The notes under the pieces are model-generated. The model ran no database searches. It was not told where the DNA came from and saw only the letters and a list, made by a program, of their open reading frames with translations. A program made the translations under genes and the position numbers. From Selaginella moellendorffii (Eukaryota > Streptophyta > Lycopodiopsida > Selaginellales > Selaginellaceae): a stretch of DNA of 64,000 bases. The stretch is taken from positions 20,282 to 84,281 of the forward strand of contig NW_003314405.1 in the NCBI RefSeq assembly GCF_000143415.4, written 5' to 3'. Numbering within the stretch: position 1 is the stretch's first letter; each line of letters begins with the position of its first letter. This document shows, one piece after another, positions 1-9,483 of the stretch.

Positions 1-3000
1 ACTCTCCAAATCTCACTCGTAAGAGGTTGTTTACTATATCACCAAAGTTGTTAGTAACCTTGTGTAAAATTGATACCTTCTCCTTAAATATCAACAATGG
101 ATTGTATTTCATTTTCATATCTAACATGGAAACATTTATGGATGCCTTGTGGTACTAAGTATTTACCAAATGACCACTTAATTTTAGATTCAATATTTGT
201 ATTCCAAAGAAAAAAAAGCAAGAGATGGAATACTTGGATTTTATGGTCCAAAAGTAATAAGAGTGAGAATAGCACCTTTGGACTAACTAGAATATCTAAA
301 CCAAATAACACTTGAGATTCATAAGTTGTCCTTGAAAGCCAAGATATCAACAAAAAGTAGTGATCACAAGAATAATAGAATAAGTGGTTGCATATGAAAT
401 GTTGGAGATGAGTTGAAACTACATTCTCGAAATAAATATTATAAATAGAGGATGTTATTATTGTAGATTTGCATGTTTTGCAAAGGTGATACATACTTGT
501 ATAACATTTCTCCAAAAAAACCATAAATAATATCTAAAGAGTTTTGAGAAAAAATTTATCTTTCATATTTGTAGTTTCCAAGTATCATGTATGTTGTATT
601 TACATTGTTTCCTATAAGAGCCACAATTTTCAAGATTGTGAATAAAAGTAGTAAGCCATTATTTTTTAGGAGAACAATTCCTTGGAAAGCAATATCTAAA
701 GCAAATTGTTGATAATTATCATTGCATCTACAAGCGATGAATATAGTTAAGTGTTTGGATTGCCATTGAATAATCTAAGCCACATTTTGGTTGTAATGAG
801 ATTGGATATTATATGGTTAAAGTTAACCTTGGTGATATTTCTAATTTGAAGTGTTGATTTCTCATGATTGTCAAGAAAAAGTTTTGAATTTATTAATTTA
901 AAATAATCTTGCTAAAACTTTAGAAGTTGGTCCCAAAATTAATATTGAAACCTGCAACAATTCTAATTATCAAATTTTTACCTATAATATGAAATCAACA
1001 ACTGCATCTTTGGCTAAGGGAGTAAAAACTATATATTTAATAAAAAGTAAAAGAATGATTTTTCTCGAGGAGAGAAATGAATAAATTTATTGCATCTCCA
1101 CCTATTTTGTATTATATTTGTGAGCAAACTTTGATTAGCACAAGTTAAGAAACTATTTACTTGGTTGTAAGAGCACATCACACTGCTCATTTGGCCATCT
1201 TAAATGTAACTTTGGAAAAGTAGGTTATAAGAGTTAATCAAGTTTTATTCACTCACCTATGAAAAACTTACGAGTGAAAGCATTTCACTCACTACATATT
1301 GAAAAGCAAAGAAAATAAACTGAAAGGAAGAGAGATAAGTTGAAATTATACCTTTGCATTGAAATAATTATAAACTCTTAAATTTGAAATTCCCGGAGAG
1401 ACACTTAACCCTAAATATCCCAAGACCTTTAACCAATTGAAAAAATGAATGCACTTGGAAAATAAGATATATTTTTATTCATAAGCACTTTCCTTCTATA
1501 TTTGAACCCTATTGATCATCTTTCAAGTTATTCTCTTTAATTGTTTATAGTAATATTAATGCATTTATGGATAAACTTGTGGTTTTGTAACTATAGACAA
1601 AATTCTAGAACATGAGACAAAACTTTACATCTCTAATCAAGTAAAAAAGTGTGGAGTTGAATGAAGCTACAGTGAGTATCAACAATGGAAAAATTGTAGT
1701 AGCTAAAGTAAAATTGCCAAACTCTAGTGAGTAAGAATTTTTCTCTTGTCTTTTTCATATGGCAGGGTGACACTATACAATTCAGATGAAGCATCCTTGG
1801 AAAGCCTAGGTAAACATAGTGAATTTCCACTTGCATTGCAAGAATGCTTTGATTATAAGCACATCTTGCTGTTTTTCTTCAGAACTAGTACTTGTGATCT
1901 TGCAAATTGCAATTAAAGTACTTCGATTTAGTCGGGTATAGTTGCCGCAAAACATCCTCCTCTGCTGCCGCAGTGCAAGTGGCCAAGCAGCACAAACATT
2001 CATTCCCAACAAACACTGATTAGTTTACTCGTTTTGAAACATTACCAGATAGATAGTGTGGTGCTGGATTCAGGGGAGGTGCTCGTAACAATCACGAAAG
2101 TTCCAGTTTGACTCCAAACATCTCCCGTGTGATCTTCCACTTGCAAGCGATATCTTGTTCTTCATGTATCAATCAAATGGAAGGGAAGTTGCTACCTCCA
2201 AAACTCGTTTGTTTCTTCTACAACAGTGTCGATACGATACGCGGAGTAAAAAAGGAAGCAATCCAAAAAGAGGATGTCCGTAAGATCACTACAGCTTAAC
2301 CTCACTCTCGCAACTTGGCTCGGTGGTCTCTTCATGGAGGAATCCATGGCAGAAAGAGAAGGATCGTCAAGTCCGAGCTTTTGCAAACGAGGGAGCGATC
2401 GAGCGAAACGACGGCTGCCGCACACTGTGGATTGATCGATAAGTCTCTAGCTGGAGACACGGAGAATCCACCGAGCATCTCGACAGGAACTTTCATGATC
2501 ATCATCACGCGCTTCAAGCATGGCCTAGCTTAACATCAACGACTTTGGGCTTGGCAAAGTTCTTTATGTCTCTCTCTCTCTCTCTCTCCTTGCTCGTGGA
2601 TTTTTTAACGAATTTCTTCGTCTTCCGTGTGCTGCCGGGCTTGAGGAAATCTGTCCGAGAAACTGGGCATGTATCTTGTTTCCAGTTTGGGTTGCTTCGG
2701 ACGACTTTCGTGCCGGTCGCCGGAGGAAAAAGAATTGTCATGGAAAAAACAATGGAACCTGTAAGCGCTCTGGACAACACGTTAGCTTGTCACATCCTTG
2801 GCAAAAAGCTTAGACTTTGCTGGATGATCCGCGGCCTTGATCTCAGGCTAATGCCGTGCTGATCGCATCAGCGAGAGGAATTTAAAGACTTTTCCAGTCG
2901 ACAAGAAGTGGTGGAGTGATCGGGCAGTGATCCATCGACTTCGAGCGAAACATGACATGGATCGAATCGTCCGAGTCCAAGTAGAAAAAGAAAAAGGACG

Positions 3001-3500
3001 AGATGGAGATGGAGGGATCAAAGAAGTGGAGCGCGGCAAAGTCAATCAAAGCCGGTGCCATTTCTCTCTCCTCTCAGATTTTTGCGCTCTCTCTCTCCTT
3101 CAAACTTTCTGTGTGTTTCTTTGGCTGGCAACAAAAACAAAGGCCACACATGGGGAGCTAAAGAGGGAACATGGACTCCCAGCGAACAATAAAAATAAGC
3201 ATTTTAGGGGGGGGGCCCAAAACCTCTTGTCACTGGTGGACCATGGGCCGATTCCGGAATATTCTCCGGCAGCGAATATTCTATTATTCGCTAGGGTTAA
3301 GGCACCGGCATCTAAGCTATAGAGTCAAACCAATAATGGCACGATGTAAAAAAGAAGAACTACTAGCATTGTCATCCCCTTAGTTTTTGATTTCTAGGTT
3401 TTGCTACAGTGGCGTTCTCTCTTTTATTCTCTTTAACAAAGCCCAATGAATGGAGTTTCAAACGTCGTACCCCGCGTACTCTACGCGGGGTTGGTTGTCA
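1..3500. other. No supported gene: AT-rich DNA followed by EIN3-like upstream region
   Basis: Positions 1-1900 are AT-rich with no convincing exon structure. A 146-codon minus-strand frame at 84-524 is also open in copy B (19745-20185), but the two translations differ at about 18 positions with no sign of constraint. Positions 1900-3500 are less AT-rich, contain a (CT)n run near 2568-2590, and are nearly identical to 21640-23110 upstream of the intact EIN3-like gene. They are therefore best read as a duplicated promoter and 5' region. Confidence 0.6.
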
Positions 3501-3567
3501 CATAGAGGTGATCATGAGGAAGCACTACCAAGGATTGGAGGCGTATAATAAACTAGAGAGAGGCGTA

Positions 3568-3612
3568 TGGTAGCGGTGGAGGCGTAGAGCGTACGGTGGC
3601 AGGTTCGAGTCC
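3568..3612 (+). other. tRNA-like internal promoter pair (A-box/B-box), copy A
   Basis: An A-box-like TGGTAGCGGTGG (3568-3579) lies 22 bp upstream of GGTTCGAGTCC (3602-3612), which fits the RNA polymerase III B-box consensus. The spacing is that of a tRNA gene. Two further B-box-like motifs follow, the last GGTTCGAGCCC near 3670. I could not fold a complete cloverleaf, so a tRNA pseudogene or the head of a tRNA-derived SINE is more likely than a working tRNA. Confidence 0.35.
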
Positions 3613-4365
3613 GGCGACGAGACCGCCGGTCCGTGGCTCGAGTCCGGCGCGGCGCGGCATCCGCTGGTCCGGGTTCGAGCCCGGCGTCCCCCAGTGGTCC
3701 ATTTTATGACCCAAACTGGATTCCGACAAACTTAAATTCGGGGAGCTGCTAAATCTGGCAACAAACCGGTTATAGCTAAATTTGAGGCAGATAGCAAGCC
3801 CGAAGGGCTGAAAAGGGCGTCCACGGTGGCTGGATTGTATATCCAGATGTAGCTGTGCCACGTGTCAAAAAGCCAGTGGACTTCCATGTCAGAAACCCGA
3901 CCTGGGGGAATTGTACGGCATTTGGATGGATAGCTATTAGCTAGTAGTTGGCTATGGCGAGGGGCGCTGCGCCTTTGCTCTTCTCTCTCTCGCCGAGCAA
4001 AGCGGGGATCTTGATGCGCTAGGGCATCGATTCTCGTTGATCGTGTTGGCAGCGCCTCGCAGCGGTGGCGGCATTGGGATTATGACGCTTGCCCGGGCAA
4101 TGTGTCGAATTTGAAGGCGCTGCGCCACTGTGTCACGGGCGCGATCGAGCGCGCGTCGACGGGGCATCGATGGAGCTAGGTAATCACACAAGGGGCTCGC
4201 GTTGAATCGAGCTTTTTCCTTCTTTCTCTCTGCTTCCCGTGATCTTCCTCGCTTTTCCCATTCGATCCTCGGCTTTCCATGGCGAATTGGAGGTAATCGC
4301 TCCGAAATATTCCCTCCTCTCGGAAGCGCTTGCTCGAAATATTTCCACTCCGATCGATCCGCAAG

Positions 4366-5371
4366 ATGGAGCTCCACGGCGGCGACCCGGACCTCTGCTA
4401 TGGCCTGGACGTGGATCTTGTGGGAGACAACGATGAGGCCTGGGCGAGGCGGTCGTCCAGGATCACGAGGATTTCAGCGACGACGACATGGACGTGGACG
4501 AGCTGGAGAAGAGGATTTGGAACGATCGGCTGCGGCTCAAGCGGATCAAGGACAAGCAAAAGGCCAGGGTCAACAACGCATTCTCCTCGAATCACTCGAA
4601 TCACAGCCATGGGCAGCAGCAGCAGCAGCAGCATCACGGCGGCCCAGCAGCGCAGCACCAGAATCTGGGCAATCTCCAGGAGCAAGCCCGGCGGAAGATG
4701 TTGCGAGCCCAGGACGGGATCCTCAAGTACACGCTCAAGATGATGGAGGTCTGCAAAGCCCAAGGATTCGTCTATGGCATCATCCCCGAGAAGGGCAAGC
4801 CAGTGAGCGGCGCCAGCAACAACAACCGCGTGATGGAAGGAGAAGGTCCGCTTCGATCGGAACGGCCCCGCCGCCATGGCCAAGTACGAGGGCATCTGCT
4901 CCAGATCCGGCGGCGGCGCTGGCCAGCTCTCCGCCGCCGCCCCGACGCCACACACTTTCCAGGAGCTCCAGGACACCACGCAATGCAGCACTGCGATCCA
5001 CCCCAGCGGAGGTACCCGCTGGAGAAAGGGGTGGCGCCGCCGTGGTGGCCGAGCGGCGACGAGGAGTGGTGGCCCGAGCTTGGGCTTCCAAAGGGGCAGG
5101 GGCCGCCGCCGTATAAGAAGCCCCATGATCTCAAGAAGGTGTGGAAGGTTGGAGTTGTCACTGCGGTGATCCGACACATGTCCCCGGATATCGGGAAGAT
5201 CAGGAAGCTCGTGAGGCAGTCCAAGTGCTTGCAAGACAAGATGACTGCCAAGGAGAGCGGGACGTGGATCTCGGTGCTCAACCAGGAGGGCAGTGCTCGG
5301 GGAATTTGATCGGGCAGCAGCAGCAGCAGCAGAGCCACCACCACCACCACCATAGCCAGGTGATTGTGATG
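4366..5371 (+). pseudogene. EIN3/EIL transcription factor, truncated and frameshifted copy
   Basis: The region matches the first part of the intact gene at 24126-26660: the acidic N-terminus, the basic stretch containing [18 protein letters not shown], and most of the EIN3 DNA-binding domain. Compared with that copy it has a 1-nt loss near 4434 (GATGAGG versus GATGGAGG), a short loss in the RAWWKEK segment near 4832, a deletion of about 26 nt near 4980 removing LGSLLSAL, and another deletion near 5288 before the CSGNLIG segment. The C-terminal half is absent because the duplication stops at 5371. No full protein can be made. A truncated product from an internal ATG at 4488 is conceivable but would lack an intact DNA-binding domain. 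Confidence 0.9.
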
Positions 5372-5380
5372 AGGATAACC

Positions 5381-5403
5381 CTTGAGACATTAGTATGAGG
5401 CTG
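5381..5403 (+). other. 23-bp junction filler identical to 10176-10198
   Basis: Between the end of the EIN3-like duplicate (5371) and the first recognisable sucrose-phosphatase exon there is a 23-bp stretch identical, in the same orientation, to 10176-10198. That donor position lies inside an intron of the decayed Kelch gene. Flanking bases do not match on either side. Confidence 0.75.
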
Positions 5404-6490
5404 CCTTGGATTGCTCTTCCAGGAAGAGGTCGGAGAGCAAGCACAGCGACCTCACAAAGTCAGCTTCAAGCTGAAGAAGGCGGAGGCTGTTGAAGAGATT
5501 GATCGAGTGTGAGGCAAGTTTTTAGAGGATCGTTCGAAGCTTTTGTGATCTAATCCTTGAGCAGCTGACAAGGGACAGCTCATGAGGGAAGGCAGAGCTC
5601 CTCAGAAAGTTCTTGTGTGTGGTGATTCCGGCAACGATTCTGAGCTCTTTGCCGTCAAAGACGTTTCTGGAGTGATCTTAAGTTCTTGAAGTCGATTGAT
5701 CACTCACTCACTCACTGACGATCTCAGGTCGGGAATGCGTTTGAAGATCTTACGCAGTGGTACCTTGATAATGCCAAAGACAATCCCAAGATCTTTCGTG
5801 GCACTGAAAGATGCGCTTCGGGAATCTCACAAGCTATCCGAGAGTTCAAGTTTGATCCTTGTGTTTCGCCCAGGGATGCCGACTTACTGAGCCAGCTCAC
5901 TGCTGGGGACACCGAAGGGTTGATCGGACGTGGAGTGGTGCTACTGTGTGAGATGGTTACGAGGCGAGGTTGAAAGCTCCCACGAGGTGTTTGAACACTT
6001 GAAAAGGCCAATGGTAAGTTCCTCGTGTTTAGTAGTTTTTGATGGTTGAGCAACGAAATGGCTGGCAGGCCCCTGACTCAACGCTGGGACTAGAAGACGA
6101 TCTTCGTAGAAGCGTTGAGATTCTACGTCCCCTCCACGGTATTTACAGGGGAAAGAACTTCTGTATGTGGGTTGATCGAATTCGTGCGACGAAGGTTGGG
6201 GACGTTACTTGGGTTGTCAAGTTTGATAAGTGGCAGCGAACGGGTACGTTAAGTTCTTCTTTCTGAGTCATATGCATTATTTTATTGCTGGTGCATTCCA
6301 GACGAAGAGCTGAATTATCGCTTGACAACCGCCGTGTGTTTCAATATGAGGTGGCGTTCTTATCGCTTTGTCTTGGTGGAGTTATTCAGCTTTGCTTCTC
6401 TTACAGGATGGCATGCCTTATGCGAGTGCATTACGAATCCACGAAACGTGGCTTGATGGTTATGCGGGAAGACCTTTGCTCCTAATGTAG
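5404..6490 (+). pseudogene. Sucrose-phosphate phosphatase (SPP), 5'-truncated decayed fragment
   Basis: Several blocks match plant sucrose-6F-phosphate phosphohydrolase in order: QRPHKVSFKLKK after an acceptor near 5420; VLVCGDSGNDSELFAV near 5610-5660; QWYLDNAKDNPKIF and TERCASGISQAI near 5750-5850; then C-terminal domain blocks WVDRIRATKVGDVTWVVKFD (near 6170) and IHETWLDGY (near 6440). The N-terminal catalytic part, with the HAD DxDxT aspartates, is missing, because the sequence starts abruptly at the filler junction. Stops and frame changes occur after the first block and again near 5900-5960. SPP performs the last step of sucrose synthesis in the cytosol; this copy cannot encode an active enzyme. 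The 3' part (from 6413) lies in the inverted duplication shared with the right end of the window. Confidence 0.8.
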
Positions 6491-6710
6491 GAGGCACAGC
6501 CAACGATAGGCGAAAAAATAAGCAGGGACGAGTCATCGTCCAGGTAAGCGTGTTAAAGTTCTCAGCTCTGGAATCTAATTTAGTGGATGCTGCTGTGTGT
6601 GCAGTGGCATACAAATTCCAGGTTTACTGAGATTGATATATGGTGAAGGAAAACGAGGGTATGTTTACACATTTATACTCATCCATTCATGGTGGTTGCT
6701 GTAGAACAGG

Positions 6711-6935
6711 GTGACATCAGGATCAAAAGCGAGAATCAAGCACACTCAGGTCGGAACGACAGGGATCAAACTCATCAGTAGCAACGGAGAGGTTTGTATT
6801 CTGGATTTAAATCGCGTGTCTCAGCAAGCTTTCGATGAACAGCAAATGGAAGGAGAAAAAACCCGGCGGGTTGGGGTCCACGTCGTCAATAAAACGATGC
6901 GGATCAATGTTAAAAACCCACAGACTGGTACGTGA
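6711..6935 (+). other. Unidentified open exon-like frame, left copy
   Basis: I do not recognise this protein. The frame begins after a possible AG acceptor (GTAGAACAG near 6710) and has no ATG at its start, so it looks like an internal or terminal exon. It contains VGTTGIKLISSNGEVCILDL and a basic segment with RRVGVHVVNKTMRINVKN. The left frame ends at a TGA near 6933 where the right copy has TGC and stays open for another 40 codons (63160-63507). The protein-level match between arms is very close, but both arms are recent copies, so this does not prove constraint. It could be a 3' exon linked to SPP or a separate gene remnant. Confidence 0.3.
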
Positions 6936-7059
6936 AATGCTTTACAGCCAGAAGTTTTGGCTTTCTTACCGAAGAATTGTGCAGAATCTGGCAAGGAAAA
7001 GGAAAAGTATAATCGGGCCACTAAGAAGGTGGAGCATTGCGAATGGAAGATAAGCTAAA

Positions 7060-8122
7060 ATGCATTTATTTTCGTTCTCTTTCTTTCTGCGTGGTATGGC
7101 GGACTTCTCTCAGCATATCCCGAGCTGCATATCCAGTGATTCAAAGCAAAGTTCTCACCCTTATACCCCCCTTTGATGATAGTCGGGCAATTATCACACC
7201 ACTATTCTTCCATGTCTTGTGTGTCTCTAGTCGGCCAACCAGAGTATAAAATGCGACCACCACCTTCATTGCAAACTCCCCCCGCTCCCTCTTCCTCTCG
7301 CAGAAGGAGAGAAGGCTCCAAGTTTTTGAGTGAGCAAAGGGCTCTCACCTCGAGAACTCGACAAGCTCTCTCGATTCCAAGCTTGGCTCCTTCGGTTATT
7401 CTTCTCCTCTTCGTCCCCTTTCAAGAGTAAGTTTTTTCTTTGCTTTCGTAGTTCTGAGCTTGCGATTCTTTCAGTTTGGTTGCGCCAGCAATCGGGACTC
7501 TGACGAAACAAAACGCTCCATAAGCGTGATTTCCAGAAAGAGTACGTGCCTCGCTTCCTTCCATGCTTTAGATGCTCAAATGATTCTTTCATTCCCTTTC
7601 GCTCGCATAAATTACTCGTGTTGACAAGAAAAGAGTTGAAGTGTGTGAGAGTGTGTGTAACTGTGTAACTTACGGCAGCTTCTTTTCATGTAGATTCCCC
7701 TGCATTCCCTGTCCTTTTGCTTCCATTTTTAGTTCCATAGGCCAATGGATCGCTTGCTTCTTCTCTCCTCTTGCACTCTGCTGCGTCAGTTTCACTCGGG
7801 AAAACGTGTTCTTATGTAATTGTTCGCTGGCCTCGGTGAGAAACGAAGGCTTTCCCCCTTTTTTCCAGAGATGATCTTAAGGCGCTGTTTTCTTGTGAGA
7901 ATTGGTGGTGCTCCTCCCCAGCACAATGCATTTGATGATTCCACGCCACCATTTGTCTCGTCATATGCTCACTGCCACTGTTCTTCCTCTGCTTCCAGAG
8001 CACAGGCGCCAGAAAAGTTTGAAGAGGCATTCTGAACTTGACACCATTTCCTCCAGGTATTTCATCTCTTGCTTGATCGTTTTCTTGACGATGTTCGCCT
8101 CAGGTAATCCAAGCTTTCAGAC
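7060..8122 (+). other. Duplicated PHO1 upstream region, no gene seen
   Basis: This stretch matches the reverse complement of 62088-63140 and lies immediately upstream of the PHO1 start codon in both arms. It is pyrimidine-rich in places and has possible 5'-UTR splice sites (for example GTAAG near 7430 and CAGG near 8055), but no coding exon I can support. Confidence 0.5.
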
Positions 8123-9260
8123 ATGGTGAAGTTCCAGAAGCAGCTGGAGGGCCAGCTCGTCCCAGAGTGGCGGGTGAAGTACTGCGACTACAAGCAGCTC
8201 AAGAAAGTTGTCAAGAGAATCAAAACCCAGATCCTACATACCAAGAACCAGCAGCACAAGGTGTTCGATCCAAATGTCTTCTCGGTTGACAAGAGCAAGC
8301 TTGAAAACTTGCTGCAAAATCCCAGCGCCATCCTGAGCAGCTGCTGCGAACAATCCATATCCTCGGAAACGTCCATGGTCTGTGATGATGGTCTAAAACA
8401 CTTCAATATGATCAGGTTGTGCACAAGACGAGAATTGGAGATGGCGAGGATTTTTACGAGACAGAGCTGTTTGGAACTCGATCGGATCACGAAAAGAGCT
8501 TCTTTTTCGGCCTTGACGATCAGCTCAACAAAGTGGACAAGTTTTTTAGATGCAAGGAAGACGAGTACGATGCTCAAGCACGGCAACTTCACATCCAAAT
8601 GGAAGAGCTCATCCCTATGCAAGGTTCGTTCTAGCAGCCTCTAATTCTGTGGCACTTAACTTGGAATCGTTTGATCTCTGCCATGTTGTAGATGACGAAT
8701 CTCAGAGCTTGAAGGGGAGCCCGGCAACAAAGGAAAGGTTCAGCGAGCAGCCAAGATGCTCCAGACGGCCTTTGTCGAATTTTATCGTGGGCTTCGACTC
8801 CTAAGAAACTTCAGGTGAATGACCTCTATACGATTGATCCATGTTCTCAAAGTGTTGAAAACTTACTTGGCAGCTCCTTGAACATGATGGCATTCGTCAG
8901 GATCCGCAAGAAATATGACAAGGTACTTATGGAAAATGGAAAATTACTGCAGACTTCTAAAAAGGTTTTTTAAATTTTCAGGTGACTGGAGTCTGGCAGT
9001 TATCTCAAGATGGTCGAAAACTCGCATTTTGCAACGTCGGACAAGGTGTGAAGAAATTTTCCTTTGAGGGTCTTGCTGATGGAATTTCATTGCTCCAATG
9101 CACTCCAGGTAGTAAAGTTTATGGACCGCGTAGAGAGAGTGTTCACTCTGCACTTTACGAAAGGCAACTGAAAGCAAGCCATGGATATCTCAGGCCCATA
9201 CACTCTGCGAGCAATCATGGAAATATAAACTTTATCAGGCCCATACACTCTGCGAGCAAT
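8123..9260 (+). pseudogene. PHO1-like phosphate exporter, truncated dead copy
   Basis: It starts with the SPX-domain [20 protein letters not shown] and matches exons 1-6 of the intact gene at 59240-62087. Lesions relative to that copy: the first intron has lost about 18 nt and is only some 26 nt long; 8 nt are missing in exon 5 (GTGACTGGAGTCTGG near 8981, frameshift); an in-frame TGA replaces CGA in exon 6 near 9168; one base is lost near 9184; and part of exon 6 is tandemly duplicated at 9208-9265. All membrane-spanning EXS exons are absent because the duplication ends at 9331. A functional product is excluded. Confidence 0.92.
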
Positions 9261-9483
9261 CAAACTTTATCCTGGGTAAGAGCAGGATATCCATTTCATG
9301 CATTCGGATCGTGGTTATTAATTAACCTTCTATCACCATTGATGATGCGACGCAGAGATTGTATACTAGTGGTTTCATGGCAATGGCATTGCCTCTAGAA
9401 AAGGAAAGCAGTCACCATACCTTTGGGAATAACTGTAATCTATTCATTTAATTTTCAGCTAGAACTTTCAGAGATCACGGACC

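Larger units (their letters stand above)
1..5371 (+). repeat. Direct segmental duplication, copy A (partner 19662-25206)
   Basis: This block aligns collinearly with 19662-25206 in the same orientation. The match covers an AT-rich segment, the upstream region of the EIN3-like gene and the first half of its coding region. Copy A may begin before the window. It ends inside the coding region, just after the His-rich tract, where the partner continues for another 1.45 kb of CDS. Identity looks lower in roughly the first 1.9 kb than in 1.9-5.3 kb. Copy A carries the frame-breaking deletions, so copy B represents the ancestral state better. Confidence 0.9.
6413..9331 (+). repeat. Inverted duplication, left arm (partner 60887-64000)
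   Basis: Read on the plus strand, 6413-9331 matches the reverse complement of 60887-64000 almost throughout. It covers the SPP 3' exon, an unidentified reading frame, about 1 kb of promoter and 5' region, and the first six exons of the PHO1-like gene. The left match ends inside the intron after PHO1 exon 6, just after TTAATTAACC. The right match runs to the window edge and probably continues. The left arm has more lesions in the PHO1 exons. The right arm carries a 204-bp segment absent from the left. Confidence 0.9.

Noticed and set aside
84-524. 146-codon minus-strand frame also open at 19745-20185
   Set aside because: Both copies are duplicates and differ at about 18 residues with mostly amino-acid-changing substitutions. 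No recognised domain, so survival of the frame is not evidence of a gene.
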